64,000 nt of DNA. Origin: Papaver somniferum. Taxonomy: Eukaryota > Streptophyta > Magnoliopsida > Ranunculales > Papaveraceae. How positions within the stretch are numbered: the stretch's first letter is position 1; the number at the start of each line of letters is the position of its first letter. Position numbers and translations under genes: made by a program. Where the stretch lies: assembly GCF_003573695.1 (NCBI RefSeq), contig NC_039363.1, positions 127,083,302-127,147,301 of the forward strand. Direction: 5' to 3'. Positions 24,222 to 37,010 of the stretch are shown one piece after another. The notes below the pieces were generated by a model. It was given only the letters and a program-made list of their open reading frames with translations, was not told the DNA's origin and did no database searches.

Positions 24222-25692
24222 TGATAGACACATTTTTGTGTCTGAATTGTCCTCAGTGTCTCTATTGCTAGTGCTTGATTTTGTACTTATTATGGTGTTT
24301 TTATGTTTGTGTAGGTGTTTTTGGAGAAATACACTTGTGTGGAAAAAGTTGCTCAAAAAGTGCTATTTGGACCCCCGGAGGACATTTGCTATACGGTCCC
24401 CAGATTTGGCTAAGGGGCATCCAAGGTTATGCGTATCCCAAATTCATCCTCAACACCCAAATTCATCCTTTGAATTTCATTTTAGCGGGAAAATGAAAAA
24501 CAGAACTGTGTAATTTTCGATCGAAGTTTGAAGGAGTTTTGGGTTGATTAAAGGGCTGAAATTTGTTGGGTAGTTGTGATATGTCCCAACAAAACTATCA
24601 TGAGTGATTTGATCAATTAAAATTGGTTGGATTCTCGCGTAGAAGTAAACAGAGCAACACGTACACTGGGAGAAGATATTCATGGGATTGTGCATGTTTT
24701 TCTATGCATGGCGTGAGATGGAGTTTTAATAAATACATCTGAGGCGTGTACATGACGATTTGGAGCGCGCTGGAAGAAGTTTAACGCATGGTGAAGATTG
24801 GGAATTATTTCCGTTTTTGGCAGCGAAGAATAAGAGCAATTAATGGAGATATTACGGAGTTATTTGAGGCCCTTTCGAGTATTTATACACTATTGAGGAG
24901 TCAGAGAGGGGTTACTGAGAGTTTGGGAGAGTTTTGGAGAAGACAGAGGCGATAATCAGAACCACCAGAAATACTTTTCTGCTGCTGCTCATCTGAAGAA
25001 CGCGAAGAACAGACCATCCAAGACAGTCGTTTTTCAACAGTGGAAACAACACACAGGCGTGGGTCGAGAGCTACAGAATCAACGACAGTACTGTTCTATC
25101 GTTCTTTTCAGTTTGTAACACATATAACTGTTACAAACCTGGTTTTATCATTGTTTCTCCCATTTCATCATTTGTACACCACCTTTGAGCAATAAAAAAA
25201 ATGAATTTTGAGCGTGTTTTCCTAATGATGAGCTAAACCCAATCCTTGGGGAGACGGAGGAATCCATTCTTTCAAGAATTATGTGGTAATATTTATTTTA
25301 TAAATTTATGCAATATTTTTATATGATTAATTGCATTGATAAAAAATAAATTAAATGATTCTTATTAATCAAATGTGTTTTCTCTTGATGATGCATGCTT
25401 AGTTTTAGACTCTTGATGCATTATACTTGCGACTAACATTTGATATTTTGGGAATCTGATTTTGGCAATACTTTAGAATCGAATCAATTGTTTAAATTGC
25501 ATGATATACATTAATTTACAACCACATAAGTATTGATGAATGCTGAAATCCTAGCTTCAGCCTCTCCATAATTTTCACAATATACCAACATTTATTTGCT
25601 TTATTTTCTTTGCTTTAAAATTAAGTCTAAAATCTATTGCTTTCACAAGTCTCAACGAACCTACTACTACAAAACAACTTGAAATCACATCA
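24222..25692 (+). repeat. 5' LTR of element C
   Basis: Pairs with 33361-34856. Compared with it, this copy lacks about 25 bases near 24470 (a repeated CACCCAAATTCATCCT unit). The LTR carries a short ORF (24205-24513 and its equivalents in the other copies), which I treat as chance. Confidence 0.9.
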
Positions 25693-25697
25693 ATTTT

Positions 25698-25715
25698 TGG
25701 CGCCGCCGACGCGGA
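25698..25715 (+). other. Primer binding site of element C
   Basis: Six bases after the LTR the sequence reads TGGCGCCGCCGACGCGGA. Athila and Tat elements commonly use an aspartate-tRNA site, TGGCGCCGTTGCCGGGGA. The first eight bases and last three match and the centre differs, so tRNA identity is uncertain. Confidence 0.65.
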
Positions 25716-26825
25716 CTTGTCTTTAGGCTAGAGTTTTTAGATTATTTTTTTTTAGGTTTTTATTTGCTTTTCATTTTTATTTTATTTGTTCTTCTTTACG
25801 TTTTTGAGTTTTTGTCTTTTCCTTACAGATTTTGGAATTTGGAGCAAAAGAAAAAATTTCCAAAGCTTTTGGTGAATACTTAAAGATTTGGAGTAAAAGC
25901 AAAGCGAAAGGAGCGAAAGAAAAGGAGAATAAAAATTAATTAAAAAAAAAAAGAGAGAGAAAGAGACAATTTTTTTTTTAGAATTTCTTTTAGATAATCT
26001 TTTTCTTTTGCACTTTATTTTTGGACTTTAGACTGTGGACTTTGGGACTTTATTGTGTTTAAAAACCCTACGGAAGGGTGGTTTAAATATAAACTGTTTG
26101 CAGAGAAGGACGACGATTACGATATCGCCTCGGCCCCTCGGGTTCGTACATGACATAGGAGTCGTGGCCCGAGTCGACTTCAGCGGTTCATCCCTCGTCA
26201 GGTACGTAAGGTAAGTTTGTCGAAACACTCGCGAATCCCCTATCAGCGAGTTACTGTATTCCTTCGTTTGCATATATGCTGAGGATTGGAAAACGACTGC
26301 TTTAATTTCCTAGTAAAGGGCAAGGACTGGCCATACAAGATAAGAGTTCGGATTTCATCACCGTTCCCTTCTTGCCCGCCTTAGGAAAACGAAACCAAAC
26401 GCGAACCTAAGCCTAAAATTTGACTATAACGAGACCTATAGGGTAACGAGCTTAATAGGAAAGTCATTCGAAAAATATTGGTTACTCTTTTAAGCATGCT
26501 TCAAAGTTCATGATGGTTTCTGTGAGTTGAATACGCCTCCTTGTAACGCCGGTGAGGCCTTGGGTATCAAAGCTCCATTGATCTTCCCTCGTCTCGATTT
26601 AACTTACTTGAACTCGGATTGATTCCAGAGGGATTTTCTTAAATTATAATGAATTCCCTTTTGAAGGATTGGAAGTTGGTCTAGAAACAATCTAAGTAGA
26701 GCCATCATGCTTTTTGTTTGCTAGAAATCTTTAGGTTTGCTTTGGTGGAGTCAGCCTGCTTTGTGTTTACTTAGGACTTCCCTTCCTTTTAGGATTTCTT
26801 TCTTTTTATTTTATTTTTCTAGTGT
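25716..26825 (+). other. Untranslated leader of element C
   Basis: About 1.1 kb between primer site and gag. It starts with A/T-rich and purine-rich stretches (25730-25990). No ORF with supporting features is seen. Athila-like elements often have such long leaders. Confidence 0.6.
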
Positions 26826-28466
26826 ATGCCCGAGGTCATTAGAAAACGGGCTTGGAAAAGAGATAATCTAGGTCGATTGATTAGTGAAAAACCTAGTAGT
26901 TCTTCTTGTGGAAGCGGGGAGCTCGAAGACTCTTCTTTTAAGAGCCCTGTTTTTGGAAACTTCAGTTTTGAGAATCTGTCTCTTCGTGAGGAAAATACCC
27001 CTAGTACTTCATCTGTGCCAGCGATGGAAACTTTGAAAGATTACATGTTCCTAACTAGGTCCACCCGAGCTTCGTGTATTAAATTGCCAGCCACTACGTC
27101 TAATTTCGAGATAAAATCTAGTATTCTTCAGATGATCCCTATATTCTTAGGGAAAGCTGATGAGAACCCTTATTTTCATATTACGGACTTTGAGGAAATT
27201 TGTGGGACAATTAGAATAAAAGACCTTACTGATGAAGTCTTGAAACTTAAGATGTTTCCCTTTTCCTTGAGAGATAAAGCCAAAACCTGGCTGAACAACC
27301 TACCATCTGAATCCATTGAAACATGGAAAGAACTTATTGCTGCTTTCTATATGAAATTCTACCCTAAGAATAAAACTGCGTCTGTTAGGCAGAAAATTAG
27401 TGCTAGTGTGCAACAAGAGGGAGAGTCTCTTTATAGGTTTTAGAGAGATTCAATGATCTCCTATCCCAGTGTCCTCACCATGGATTTGATAAGATGAAAC
27501 TCGTAGAGATTATTTATGATGGTTTAGACTATTCAACCAAAGCCATGGTTGAGTCTATGTGCGCTGGTGAGTTCACTAGTAAAAGTGTTGATGATGCTTT
27601 TACCTTCTTAGGAGTTGTCGCTGAAAAATCACAACAGTGGGAGTCTTGTGTTGAACCCCCCAAAAGATCTTGGTCAATAGAAGTAGCACCAATGTGGTAG
27701 ATACAAGCTTCGGGTCTGATGCTAAGTTTGCTTTGTCTAGAAGGTTAGAAGCTTTGGAATTGAATCATCCTAAACATAGGTCTCTTGTTGAACCGATGAT
27801 AGGTTTAGAGCCTCTCAAGTGTCTAGTTGTGGAGTAGAACCCAATAACTCGTTTTGGGAAGGTCAGGTTAGTGAAGAGCAAGCCCATGCTGTCTATAACA
27901 ATGCTAGGTTTGAGAACCGTCAAAGTTTGACCCATACTCAGAGACTTACAACCCTGGTTGGAGAAACCATCCTAATTTTTCTTGGTCTAAGGGTCAGAAT
28001 CAAGGACAGTCTAGTAATTCTCAGCCTCCCCAGGTTTTGGTTATGCTAAAACTCTTCAGGTCAACCCCAGTTTCAGAATGAGAAAAAGATCTCCACCTTA
28101 GAAGAAACCCTTACTATGTTAGCAAAGAACCATGAGATGTTATCAAAGAACCACTATGGTTTTCAAGAAGAAACCAGGCAGAATTTTAAGAATAATTCCC
28201 AGTCTCTTGCTAACTTAGAACTTCAAGTCGGCCAAATAGCTAAGTTTCTTAGTGAAAGAGAAGATGGAAGTTCCCTAGTCAAACTGATCCTAACCCTAAA
28301 GGAGAAATCGTACAATCATGTGAATTCTATAACAACCCTTAGGAGTGGAAAGAAAGTTGACAATAAGGTTGCCATGCCTGATAGTGAACATGTTGTAGTT
28401 CACCCTTCTGAGCCAGAAAATGAGGAGACTGATAGAGTCTCCAAAGAGACCAATGAGGGTCATTGA
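26826..28466 (+). pseudogene. Element C gag, broken
   Basis: The start is the Met of MPEVIRKRAWKRDNLGR at 26826. The Retrotrans_gag core lies in 26826-27443 (FHITDFEEICGTIRIKDL, FPFSLRDKAKTWLNNLP). It continues in another frame at 27494-27700 (MKLVEIIYDGLDYSTKAMV) after a stop at about 27441. 28116-28466 holds the C-terminal region typical of Athila Gag (LANLELQVGQIAKFL, ITTLRSGKK). At least three frame changes are needed to follow the protein, so no functional Gag is made from this copy. Confidence 0.87.
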
Positions 28467-28629
28467 GCCCGGCTTTGTTCCCAGAGCCCCGTTCCCCCAG
28501 CTTGCTAGTTCCAACTAAGAGGGAGTCCAACTTTAATGATATATTGGAGGTTTTTAAGCAGGTTACTATCAACCTCCCATTGTTAGATGCGATTAAGCAG
28601 ATTCCGCTTATGCCAAGTTTCTTAAGGAT

Positions 28630-29237
28630 ATGTGTACGCGAAAGCGAAAACTTAGTGTCCAGAAGAAAGCCTTCCTAGCTAGTCATGTGAGTTCTATTAT
28701 TCAGAATACCACTACTCCTAAGTATAAAGACCCAGGGTCCCCTACTATTTCTTGCACAATAGGTAAATACCGTGTCGAGAAAGCTTTGCTTGACTTAGGA
28801 GCCAGTGTGAACTTACTCCATACCATGTGTACCTTAAGCTAGGACTTGGTGAGATGAAACCTACCCAGATGACACTTCAGTTAGCTGATAGGTCCGTTAA
28901 AATTCCTCGTGGTGTGATCGAGGACGTTCTTATTGAGGTCAGTTATCCAGTGGATTTTGTTATCCTAGATACCCAACCTGTCCCTGACCCAGAGAACCAA
29001 ATACCAGTGATTTTAGGTCGCCCGTTTTTAGCTACATCCAATGCGATCATTAACTGTCGAAATGGTATTATGAATTTGTCTTTTGGTAATATGACTATTG
29101 AGCTGAACATTTTTAATATTAGTAAGCTACCCTCTGAACTAGATGACTCGAGCATAGAAGAGGTGAACATGATAGGAACATTAGTCGAGGAGTCATTACC
29201 AAACACTTTGTTAGAAGATCCATTAGAGAAATCCTAG
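28630..29237 (+). pseudogene. Element C aspartic protease, broken
   Basis: 28630-28842 ends with the catalytic region (ALLDLGASVNLL). A one-base frame change at about 28830 leads into 28827-29237 (YLKLGLGEMKP, LQLADRSVKIPRG, IPVILGRPFLAT), the rest of the retropepsin-like fold of Athila elements. The protease would cleave the Gag-Pol polyprotein. 29238-29620 is a poorly conserved linker with stops. Confidence 0.85.
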
Positions 29238-29627
29238 CCCACTTTGGGATTGATTTTGATGATGACGATGTGATTAATGAGGTGAATGCTTTGTTAGATT
29301 CAACCCCTTTGATAGACACTAGTAATGGCTGGAAACCTAAGTTCGAACCTCTACCCGTTTCTAATCTACCCTAGTTCCTTCGTTAGAAAAGCCTCCTAAG
29401 TTGGACCTTAAACCATTACCAGATTCCCTGAATATGTGTTTTTAGGCCCATCTGAAACTTTACCTGTGATTATAGCATCCGACTTGGATAGTGATCGGGA
29501 AAGTAGGCTAGTGACTGACCTTCATAACAAGGAAGCTTTAGTGGACCATAGCAGACATTAAGGGTATAAGTCCTACTGATTGTATGCATCATATCTATTT
29601 AGAGAGTGACACCAACCTTCTAGGGAG

Positions 29628-30990
29628 ATGCAACGTCGACTGAACCCTAATATGAAAGAAGTAGTTCGAACCGAGGTTCTTAAGCTGTTAGATGCAGGCA
29701 TTATCTACCCCATTTCAGACAGTAAGTGGGTCAGCCCCGTTCAGGTTGTTCCCAAGAAATCCGGTATACTAGTCCAGAATGATAATGAGTTAATCCCAAC
29801 CCGGGTGACCACGGGTTGGCGTGTCTGTATTGACTATAGAAATTGAACAAGGTCACTAGGAAGGACCACTTTCCCCTTCCCTTCATCGACCAAATGCTAG
29901 AGAGATTAGCTGGACGTAGCCATTATTGTTTTAGATGGATACTGCGGTTATAATCAGGTTGTTATTGCCCCAGAAGACCAAGAGAAAACCACTTTTACCT
30001 GTCCCTTTGGTACCTTTGCGTATAGACGCATGCCTTTCGGGCTATGTAATGCCCCTGCGACCTTTCAGCGTTGTATGTTGAGCATATTTTCTGACATGGT
30101 AGAACGGTTCTTAGAGGTCTTTATGGATGATTTTTCAGTGTTTGGTTCGTCTTTCGATGAGTGCTTGCATCATTTGTCATTAGTTTTGACTAGGTGTAAG
30201 GAAAAGAATTTAGTGCTTAATTGGGAGAAATGTCACTTCATGGTTCGTTCAGGAATTATTCTAGGGCATATCGTATCTTCGAAGGTTATAGAGGTAGACA
30301 GAGCCAAAGTTGACCTTATTAAAACTTTACAGGTCCCAGAAACCGTAAGAGATATTAGGTCATTCTTGGGGCATGCAGGTTTTTATCGTCGATTCATTAA
30401 GGATTTTAGCTTAATTTCTAAATCTCTTTGCAATTTGCTTGCAAAAGACGTTAAGTTTGTCTTTGATGATGCTTGTTTAGAGGCTTTTGAGAATCTTAAG
30501 AATTTACTCACTACCTCCCTCATAGTCCAGGCACCCAACTGGAACCTACCCTTTGAGATCATGTGTGATGCTTCAGATTATGCTATTGGTGTTGTGCTAG
30601 GTCAGCGAGAAAATAAGTTACTTCATGTGATTTACTATGCTAGCAAAACTCTGAATGATGCCCAGTTGAACTATTAGGTTCTAAGGTCATAATCTTTACT
30701 GATCATGCTGCTTTGAAGTATCTTGTTTCCAAGAAGGATACTAAACCTAGATTGATTAGATGGATCCTATTGTTGCAGGAATTTTCCTTAGACATTAGAG
30801 ATAAAAAAGGTGCAGAAAATGTAGTAGCAGACCACTTGTCTAGGCTTGTTGTGGATGCCCTTAATGATTCTCCTCCTGTTAGGGATAGTTTTCCCGATGA
30901 AAAACTGTTCTTTGTTACCCAAGCACCTTGGTATGCGAATATAGTGAATTATCTTGTTACTGGTCGAATGCCCCAACATTGGGGTAAACA
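29628..30990 (+). pseudogene. Element C reverse transcriptase and RNase H, broken
   Basis: 29628-29846 has the fingers region (KKSGILVQNDNELIP, GWRVCIDYRN). After a frame change the palm follows. 30030-30677 carries MPFGLCNAPATFQRC and the catalytic FMDD motif (EVFMDDFSVFG), the form usual in Athila, then the thumb and RNase H start (FEIMCDASDYAIGVVLGQRE), with its catalytic aspartate kept. The RNase H end, 30713 onwards, reads [14 protein letters not shown] and VADHLSRL after another frame change. Confidence 0.9.
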
Positions 30991-31079
30991 AGATCGTTCT
31001 AGGTTTTTAGCCGAGGTGATCATTTCTTTTGGGATGATCCTTATTTGTTTAAGTATTGTCCATACCAGATTATTAGGAG

Positions 31080-32148
31080 ATGTATACCTGAGAGTGACCA
31101 GTCCAGTATTATTTCCTTTTGTCACGATCATTCTTGTGGGGGTCACTTTAGTGCTAAGAAGACTGCTGCTAAGATATTGCAGTGTGGATTCTATTAGCCT
31201 TCGTTATCTAAAGACTCTGATAGTCACTGTGTTACTTGTGAGCGTTTCCAGAAGTTAGAAACCATTTCCCGTAGGAACATGATGCCCTTGAACCTTATTT
31301 TAGTTGTTGAGGTCTTTGATGTGTGGGGTATTGACTTTATGGGTCTGTTTCCTAATTCTTTTGGTAACCTTTACATCCTTGTCGCTGTATACTATGTATC
31401 TAAATGGATTGAGGCGGTTGCGTGTAAAACCAATGACCATAGGGTTGTGATTGAGTTCTTGAAAAATAATATACTTATACGTTTTGGTACACCACGAGCT
31501 ATAATTAGTGATGGAGGGTCGCACTTTTGTAATGGACCTTTTAGGCTTTTGATGAAGAAATATGGTATTAAACATAAGGTAGCTACCCCATATCATCCAC
31601 AGACTAGTGGTCAAGTAGAGGTTTCCAATAGGGAGATAAAACGTATATTAGAGAAAACAGTTAATCCTAATCGGAAAGCCTGGTCGTCTAGGCTTACTGA
31701 TGCCTTATGGGCTTACCGTACTGCGTTTAAGACCCCCATTGGAATGTCGCCTTATCGTCTTGTGTATGGAAAGGCATGTCATTTACCTGTTGAGTTAGAA
31801 CATAGAGATTATTGGGATGTTAAGCAGCTAAATTTTTCACCTCACAAGGCAGGAGCCCATAGGAAACTCCAGCTCAATGAGTTGGAAGACATTCGTATAG
31901 ATGCTTACGATAGTGCGAAGGGGTATAAGAACAAAATGAAACTTGTGCATGATAAGAATATTTTAATAAAGTCATTTTCTCCAGGTCAAAAAGTTCTTCT
32001 GTATGATACCCGCTTGCATATTTTCCCTGGGAAATTACGTTCTCGGTGGACGGGTCCTTTTATTGTTCGCACTGTCTTTCCTCATGGATCTGTTGAGATC
32101 GAGACACCAGATGGTAGAAGTTCTTCAAGGTTAACAGTCAGAGATTGA
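31080..32148 (+). pseudogene. Element C integrase, N-terminus frameshifted
   Basis: The zinc-binding region at about 31080-31260 is readable only out of frame. The core and C-terminus at 31279-32148 are open for 289 codons. The DDE catalytic residues are present in [20 protein letters not shown] and [12 protein letters not shown]. The C-terminus has the SH3-like segment ([32 protein letters not shown]). The core itself is intact; the break is upstream. Confidence 0.9.
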
Positions 32149-33360
32149 AACCCTTTTTAGAGCCCTTTCCTACAAGTGATGTTGAGAAAGTCCCTCTGTT
32201 TACCCTTGATTGACCATCGAGGCGATTGTTTGTTGTATATTAGTTTTTGATTTCTCTCTTCACCCAGGTATTATCTTTCCGACTTCTCTCTTTACTGATT
32301 CCTCATGTTACTTTGCTTTTTGGTATTGCTCTTTTATTAGAAACATTGAGGACAATGTTAGATTTAAGTTTGGAGGTGGGGAAGAAACTTTTTTGTTAGC
32401 TTTTAGTTGCAATAAATAAACTCCATAGCCTAGAAATTTATGCTTATTAAGGTTGGCACTAACCAATCTAAGTGGATGGGAACATCTTGGTTGTAGGAGT
32501 TGAGGAACCAATCTGATTAGATGGAAACATCTAAAGAGTCTATTCATAAAAGCACAAAGCTCAGGTGTTAGAATTAAAAAAAATAACTTGGTAGTTTCGC
32601 CATAACTCGTTGAATCCTAATCCCTCTTGTTTTTATTTCTTAAGTGATTTGGTGGGGCACACGACTCAAGTTGTTACCATTGCTAGGGTGAAATAGGGTG
32701 ATTGAGATACCTAAAAAAAAAAAAGGTTTGAGACTAGACCATCAGACCAACCGGAATAAATTCAATAAAGTCGACCACTGGTGCCCTTGTATATGCCAGT
32801 TGTGTTGACCTAGAGTTAGGTTTATCAACCATTGGTTCCCTTGTATTTGCCAGTTGTGTTGATATTAGTCAGACCGGTATCTCAGTCCATTAGGATAGGT
32901 TCATCTTGGCAGAGGCCTTCAGACAGATATGAGAAACACCGTTCACTTTAAACCATCTATTTTTCTCTTTATCCATCTTCTTAATATTTCCATGTGATTG
33001 GTTGACTCTGGTTATGATGTCTAGAAACTATCTGAGTAGAGCTCTTTCACTTATATATGAATTTTAGTATTCTGAATGCAAACTCGTGTACAACAATTGG
33101 AATTTAGCATCAGGGTACTTCCTCCTATAGTCAATGATTGTATGCCAACCAAGGAGATTCTTTAGTGCCTTCCAAGGTTCTACGTAGATAGCTAGGGTCT
33201 GGAGTAAAGGTTTTGTGGGAACACCTCTGGTAAACCCTCCGGAGAAAACACTCCACCGCTAGGGCCACCCAGCGGTTTAACGGCTTGCTGCACGTGCTAA
33301 TTGTAGTCATTTTATATTAGATTTGCTCAAGGACTATCAAATAATAAGTTTGGGGGTATT
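32149..33360 (+). other. Element C 3' untranslated region and polypurine tract
   Basis: 1.2 kb with no convincing ORF. A tandem duplication at about 32770-32875 repeats a unit ending TTGCCAGTTGTGTTGA or TATGCCAGTTGTGTTGA. The last bases, AAGTTTGGGGGTATT at 33346-33360, form the polypurine tract directly before the 3' LTR. Confidence 0.7.
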
Positions 33361-34856
33361 TGATAGACACATTTTTGTGTCTGAATTGTCCTCAGTGTCT
33401 CTATTGCTAGTGTTTGATTTTGTACTTATTATGGTGTTTTTATGTTTGTGTAGGTGTTTTTGGAGAAATACACTTGTGTGGAAAAAGTTGCTCAAAAAGT
33501 GCTATTTGGACCCTCGGAGGACATTTGCTATACGGTCCCCAGATTTGACTAAGGGGCATCCAAGGTTATGGTAGCCCAAATTCATCCTCAGCACCCAAAT
33601 TCATCCTTAGCACCCATCTTCTTCTTTTGAATTTCATTTTGGCGGGAAAATGAAAAAACAGAACTGTCTAATTTTCGATCGAAGTTTGAAGGAGTTTTGG
33701 GTTGATTAAAGGGATGAATTTGTTTGGTAGCTGTGATATGTCCTAACAAAACTATCATGAGTGATTTGATCGATTAAAATTGGCTGGATTCTCGCGTAGA
33801 AGTAAACAGAGCAACACGTGCACCGGGAGAATATATTCACGGGATTGTGCGTGTTTTTCTATGCATGTCGTGAGATGAAGTTTGTATAAATACATCTGAA
33901 GCGTGTACATGACGATTTGGAGCGCGCTGGAAGAAGTTTAACGCGTGGTGAAGATAAAAATGGGAATTATTTCCGTTTTTGGCAGCGAAGAATAAGAGCA
34001 ACTAATGGAGATATTACAGAGTTATTGAAGGCCCTTTCGAGTATTTATACACTGTTGAGGAGTCAGAGAGTGGTGGTTACTGAGAGTTTGGGAGAGTTTT
34101 GGAGAAGACAGAGGCGATAATCAGAACCACCAGAAATACTTTTCTGCTGCTGCTCATCTGAAGAACGCGAAGAACAGACCATCCAAGACAGTCGTTTTTC
34201 AACAGTGGAAACGACACACAGGCATGGGTCGAGAGCTACAGAATCAGCGACAATACTGTTCTATCGTTCTTTTCAGTTTGTAACACATATAACTGTTACA
34301 AACCCGGTTTTATCATTGTTTCTCCCATTTCATCATTTGTACACCACCTCTAAGCAATAAAAAAATGAATTTTGAGCGTGTTTTCCTAATGATGAGCTAA
34401 ACCCAATCCTTGGGGCGACGGAGGAAGCCATTCTTTCAAGAATTATGTGGTAATATTTATTTTATAAATTTATGCAATATTTTTATATGATTAATTGCAT
34501 TGATAAAAAATAAATTAAATGATTCTTATTAATCAAATGTGTTTTCTCTTGATGATGCATGCTTAGTTTTAGACTCTTGATGCGTTATACTTGTGACTAA
34601 CATTTGATATTTTGGGAATATGATTTTGGCAATACTTTAGAATCGAATCAATTGTTTAAATTGCATGATATAAATTAATTTAGAACCACATAAGTATTGA
34701 TGAATGGTGAAATCCTAGCTCCAGCCTCTCCATAATTTTCACAACATATCAACATTTATTTGCTTTATTTTTTTTACTTTAAAATTAAGTCTAAAATCTA
34801 TTGCTTTCACAAGTCTCAACGAACCTACTACTACAAAACAACTTGAAATCACATCA
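33361..34856 (+). repeat. 3' LTR of element C
   Basis: Pairs with 24222-25692. It ends CACATCA and is followed by the target duplication GCTGA at 34857-34861. Confidence 0.9.
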
Positions 34857-34945
34857 GCTGATCTGACCCACAACTAAGAGTTGCTACGACCCACAGTCGA
34901 AGACTCATAAACAAATCTGTCTCCCACAGATAAGTCTATTCTGAT

Positions 34946-35775
34946 TAGGGCTTCACATGGGCGGGTATAAGATAAAACCAACCTCGCACCCACAGACTGC
35001 GGTTTTTTTTTCATAACCAACCCCGCACCCACAAACAGCGGGCGGGATTTTTTACCCGCCCGCTACGGATAGGGAAGGTTTGGGTTTAAACCCGCTTTAT
35101 CTAAACTCACACAGGATGTACTCACCCTCACTTTCAAAACTCAAACTATTGATCAAAATCTCGATCCAAATATAGATACATCGATTGATTCCAGAAAATC
35201 AAATTGAAACAAATCAAAACAAAAAATAAGAGTAGTACTATATAATTAGAATTCACAGATGAACATTAACTGATTAAGTGAGAAAAAAACCCAAAACCCC
35301 CAAAATTTTCATACCTTGGAAGTTCACAGATGAAGATTAAGTGTTGAATATGTTGATTTTTCGATTGTTGTCGATTTCTGGTGAAGATTCAAAGTTGTTG
35401 TTGAACTGTTGGTGAACAAATAAACATGAAATTGTCATTCGTAGGTGAAGAAGAAGAACCGAGGAGGAAGAAGAGGAGAGGCTGAACAGAGAGAAGAGTG
35501 TAGAAAGTGAACGAGGGTTACCAGTTATCCTATCTACTAGTATTAGGGTTTCATAATGGACGGCTAGGATTAGTTTTATCTAATGGTATATAATTTGCGG
35601 GTTTTTCGGGCGGGTATGGGCGGGGATTAGATAAAACCTACCTCGCACCCACAGACAACGGTTTTTTTTCCATAACCAACCCCGCACCCATAGCGGGCGG
35701 GTTTGGACAAAAAACCCACGGGTTTTGGGGGTACGGGCGGGTTTGGGTATCATGGGCGGGTCTTGTGCAACCCTA
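34946..35775. mobile_element. Non-autonomous hAT element
   Basis: 830 bp with imperfect terminal inverted repeats, TAGGGCTTCACATGGGCGGG at the left and, on the complement, TAGGGTTGCACAAGACCCGC at the right. The 8-bp target duplication ATTCTGAT is perfect (34938-34945 and 35776-35783). The uninterrupted site is visible in another LTR copy at about 19704. TAGGG-type ends and 8-bp duplications define hAT elements. There is no transposase ORF, so an autonomous relative must mobilise it. A direct repeat of about 75 bp lies near both ends (34971-35047 and 35630-35704). Confidence 0.9.
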
Positions 35776-36824
35776 ATTCTGATAGATAAATCGGTCTCCC
35801 ATAGAAGTACATATGAAGTTTTTGTTCCGTCTTCTGATAAATCAAGGTGAACATAAACCGATTTATAATTCGGTCTTATACTCCCGAAGAGTAGCCTAGA
35901 AATATCAATCACCTCACAATAACTTAACTATATGGTAGTAGAAGAAGTTATTGTGGAATCACAAAGAATGAGACGAAGAGCTTTGTGATTACTTTTTATA
36001 TCTTACCTATCGGAGATAAATCTCGAGCAAATCTTAGAGAAGATAGTAATCAAAATGATAGAACAAGTAAGATCATAATACACAACTACAGAGAAAATAG
36101 TTGGATCTGGCTTCACGAATCCCAAATGAAGTCTTGAAGTCGTTAACCTATAATGGTTTTGGAAAAACCTAGGTTAAAGGAGAATCGACTCTGGTCGCAA
36201 CTAGGACACAAGAAAGTGTCGGATTAGGTTTCCCAGTTGCTAGAGTTCTCTCTTATATATTCTTTCAAATCAGAGTTTGCTTTCAAGCAAAGCTAAGTTA
36301 GCTTAGAAACAAAGATTCAATATTCACTGTTAGATGAAATCCTGATTTAAGATTCAAGCTAAGCTTGCTTAAAACTAAAGAAATATCTCTCTACTGTTAG
36401 ATGGTCTTAGCTTGTTATACACAAATAAAATATACTTTCATTTAGATATGGGTAATCGTACCTAAGCGTGTATATTGAGTTAGCTCAACAATAGTTAACC
36501 GGAGTTAGCCACATGAACACATTTGTCTTAAACACAATCATCTAACACTTCTATATCGGATATGATGATTAGTCAATCATGAAAGATAATCAAATGAATC
36601 TAATTGTGTTACTAATTGAGTTGTTCAATTGTTCACTATCTCATAGAAATATATATGAACCAATTGAAACAAAATCGGATTGATTCGTAATTGTACACAA
36701 TACTTATACCGAAATCAATTCATGAACATTAAGCCACGGTTTTCAAAGATTGCATTCCTTAATTCATTAATGTATTTGTTCATGAGTATGAAAACATACT
36801 TAACTGATTTTAGAACTTTAACCA

Positions 36825-37010
36825 CTAAGATTGCAAACAGGTTCGCAAACTATAGCATCTGGACTTTGGTCTTGTCCCGCCGTTTGCGATTGGGTATGCA
36901 AACAGCAGTCCCGGACCTAACTCAGTTAAAACCTTTCGCATACTGGTCTACAAACAAGGTTTCCGGACCTAAATCATACCAAAGCAGTTTGTATACTGGT
37001 ATGCATACTG
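36825..37010 (-). repeat. Palindromic tandem modules in U3 (solo LTR)
   Basis: Units such as TTGCAAACAGGTTCGCAAAC, GTTTGCGATTGGGTATGCAAAC and GTTTGTATACTGGTATGCATAC, with CCCGGACCT or TTCCGGACCT spacers. The layout is the same as at 20750-20995 with small changes. Confidence 0.7.

Larger units (their letters stand above)
24222..34856 (+). mobile_element. Element C: Athila-like Ty3/gypsy retrotransposon
   Basis: A full-length element on the plus strand. The LTRs are 24222-25692 (1471 bp) and 33361-34856 (1496 bp), begin TGATAGACAC and end CACATCA, and are very similar. Target duplication: GCTTA (24217-24221) against GCTGA (34857-34861), while uninterrupted copies of the host LTR read GCTGATCT. 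Domain order is gag, protease, reverse transcriptase, RNase H, integrase. Many small frame breaks make it non-autonomous. About 1.2 kb without a coding region follows integrase; I see no envelope-like ORF there. Confidence 0.93.

Noticed and set aside
32149..33345. Possible envelope-like gene behind Athila integrase
   Set aside because: Some Athila elements carry one, but here no ORF above about 80 codons and no membrane protein pattern is seen.
35580..35912. ORF of 110 codons on the minus strand
   Set aside because: It runs across the end of the hAT element into LTR sequence and encodes repeats of the subterminal motif.
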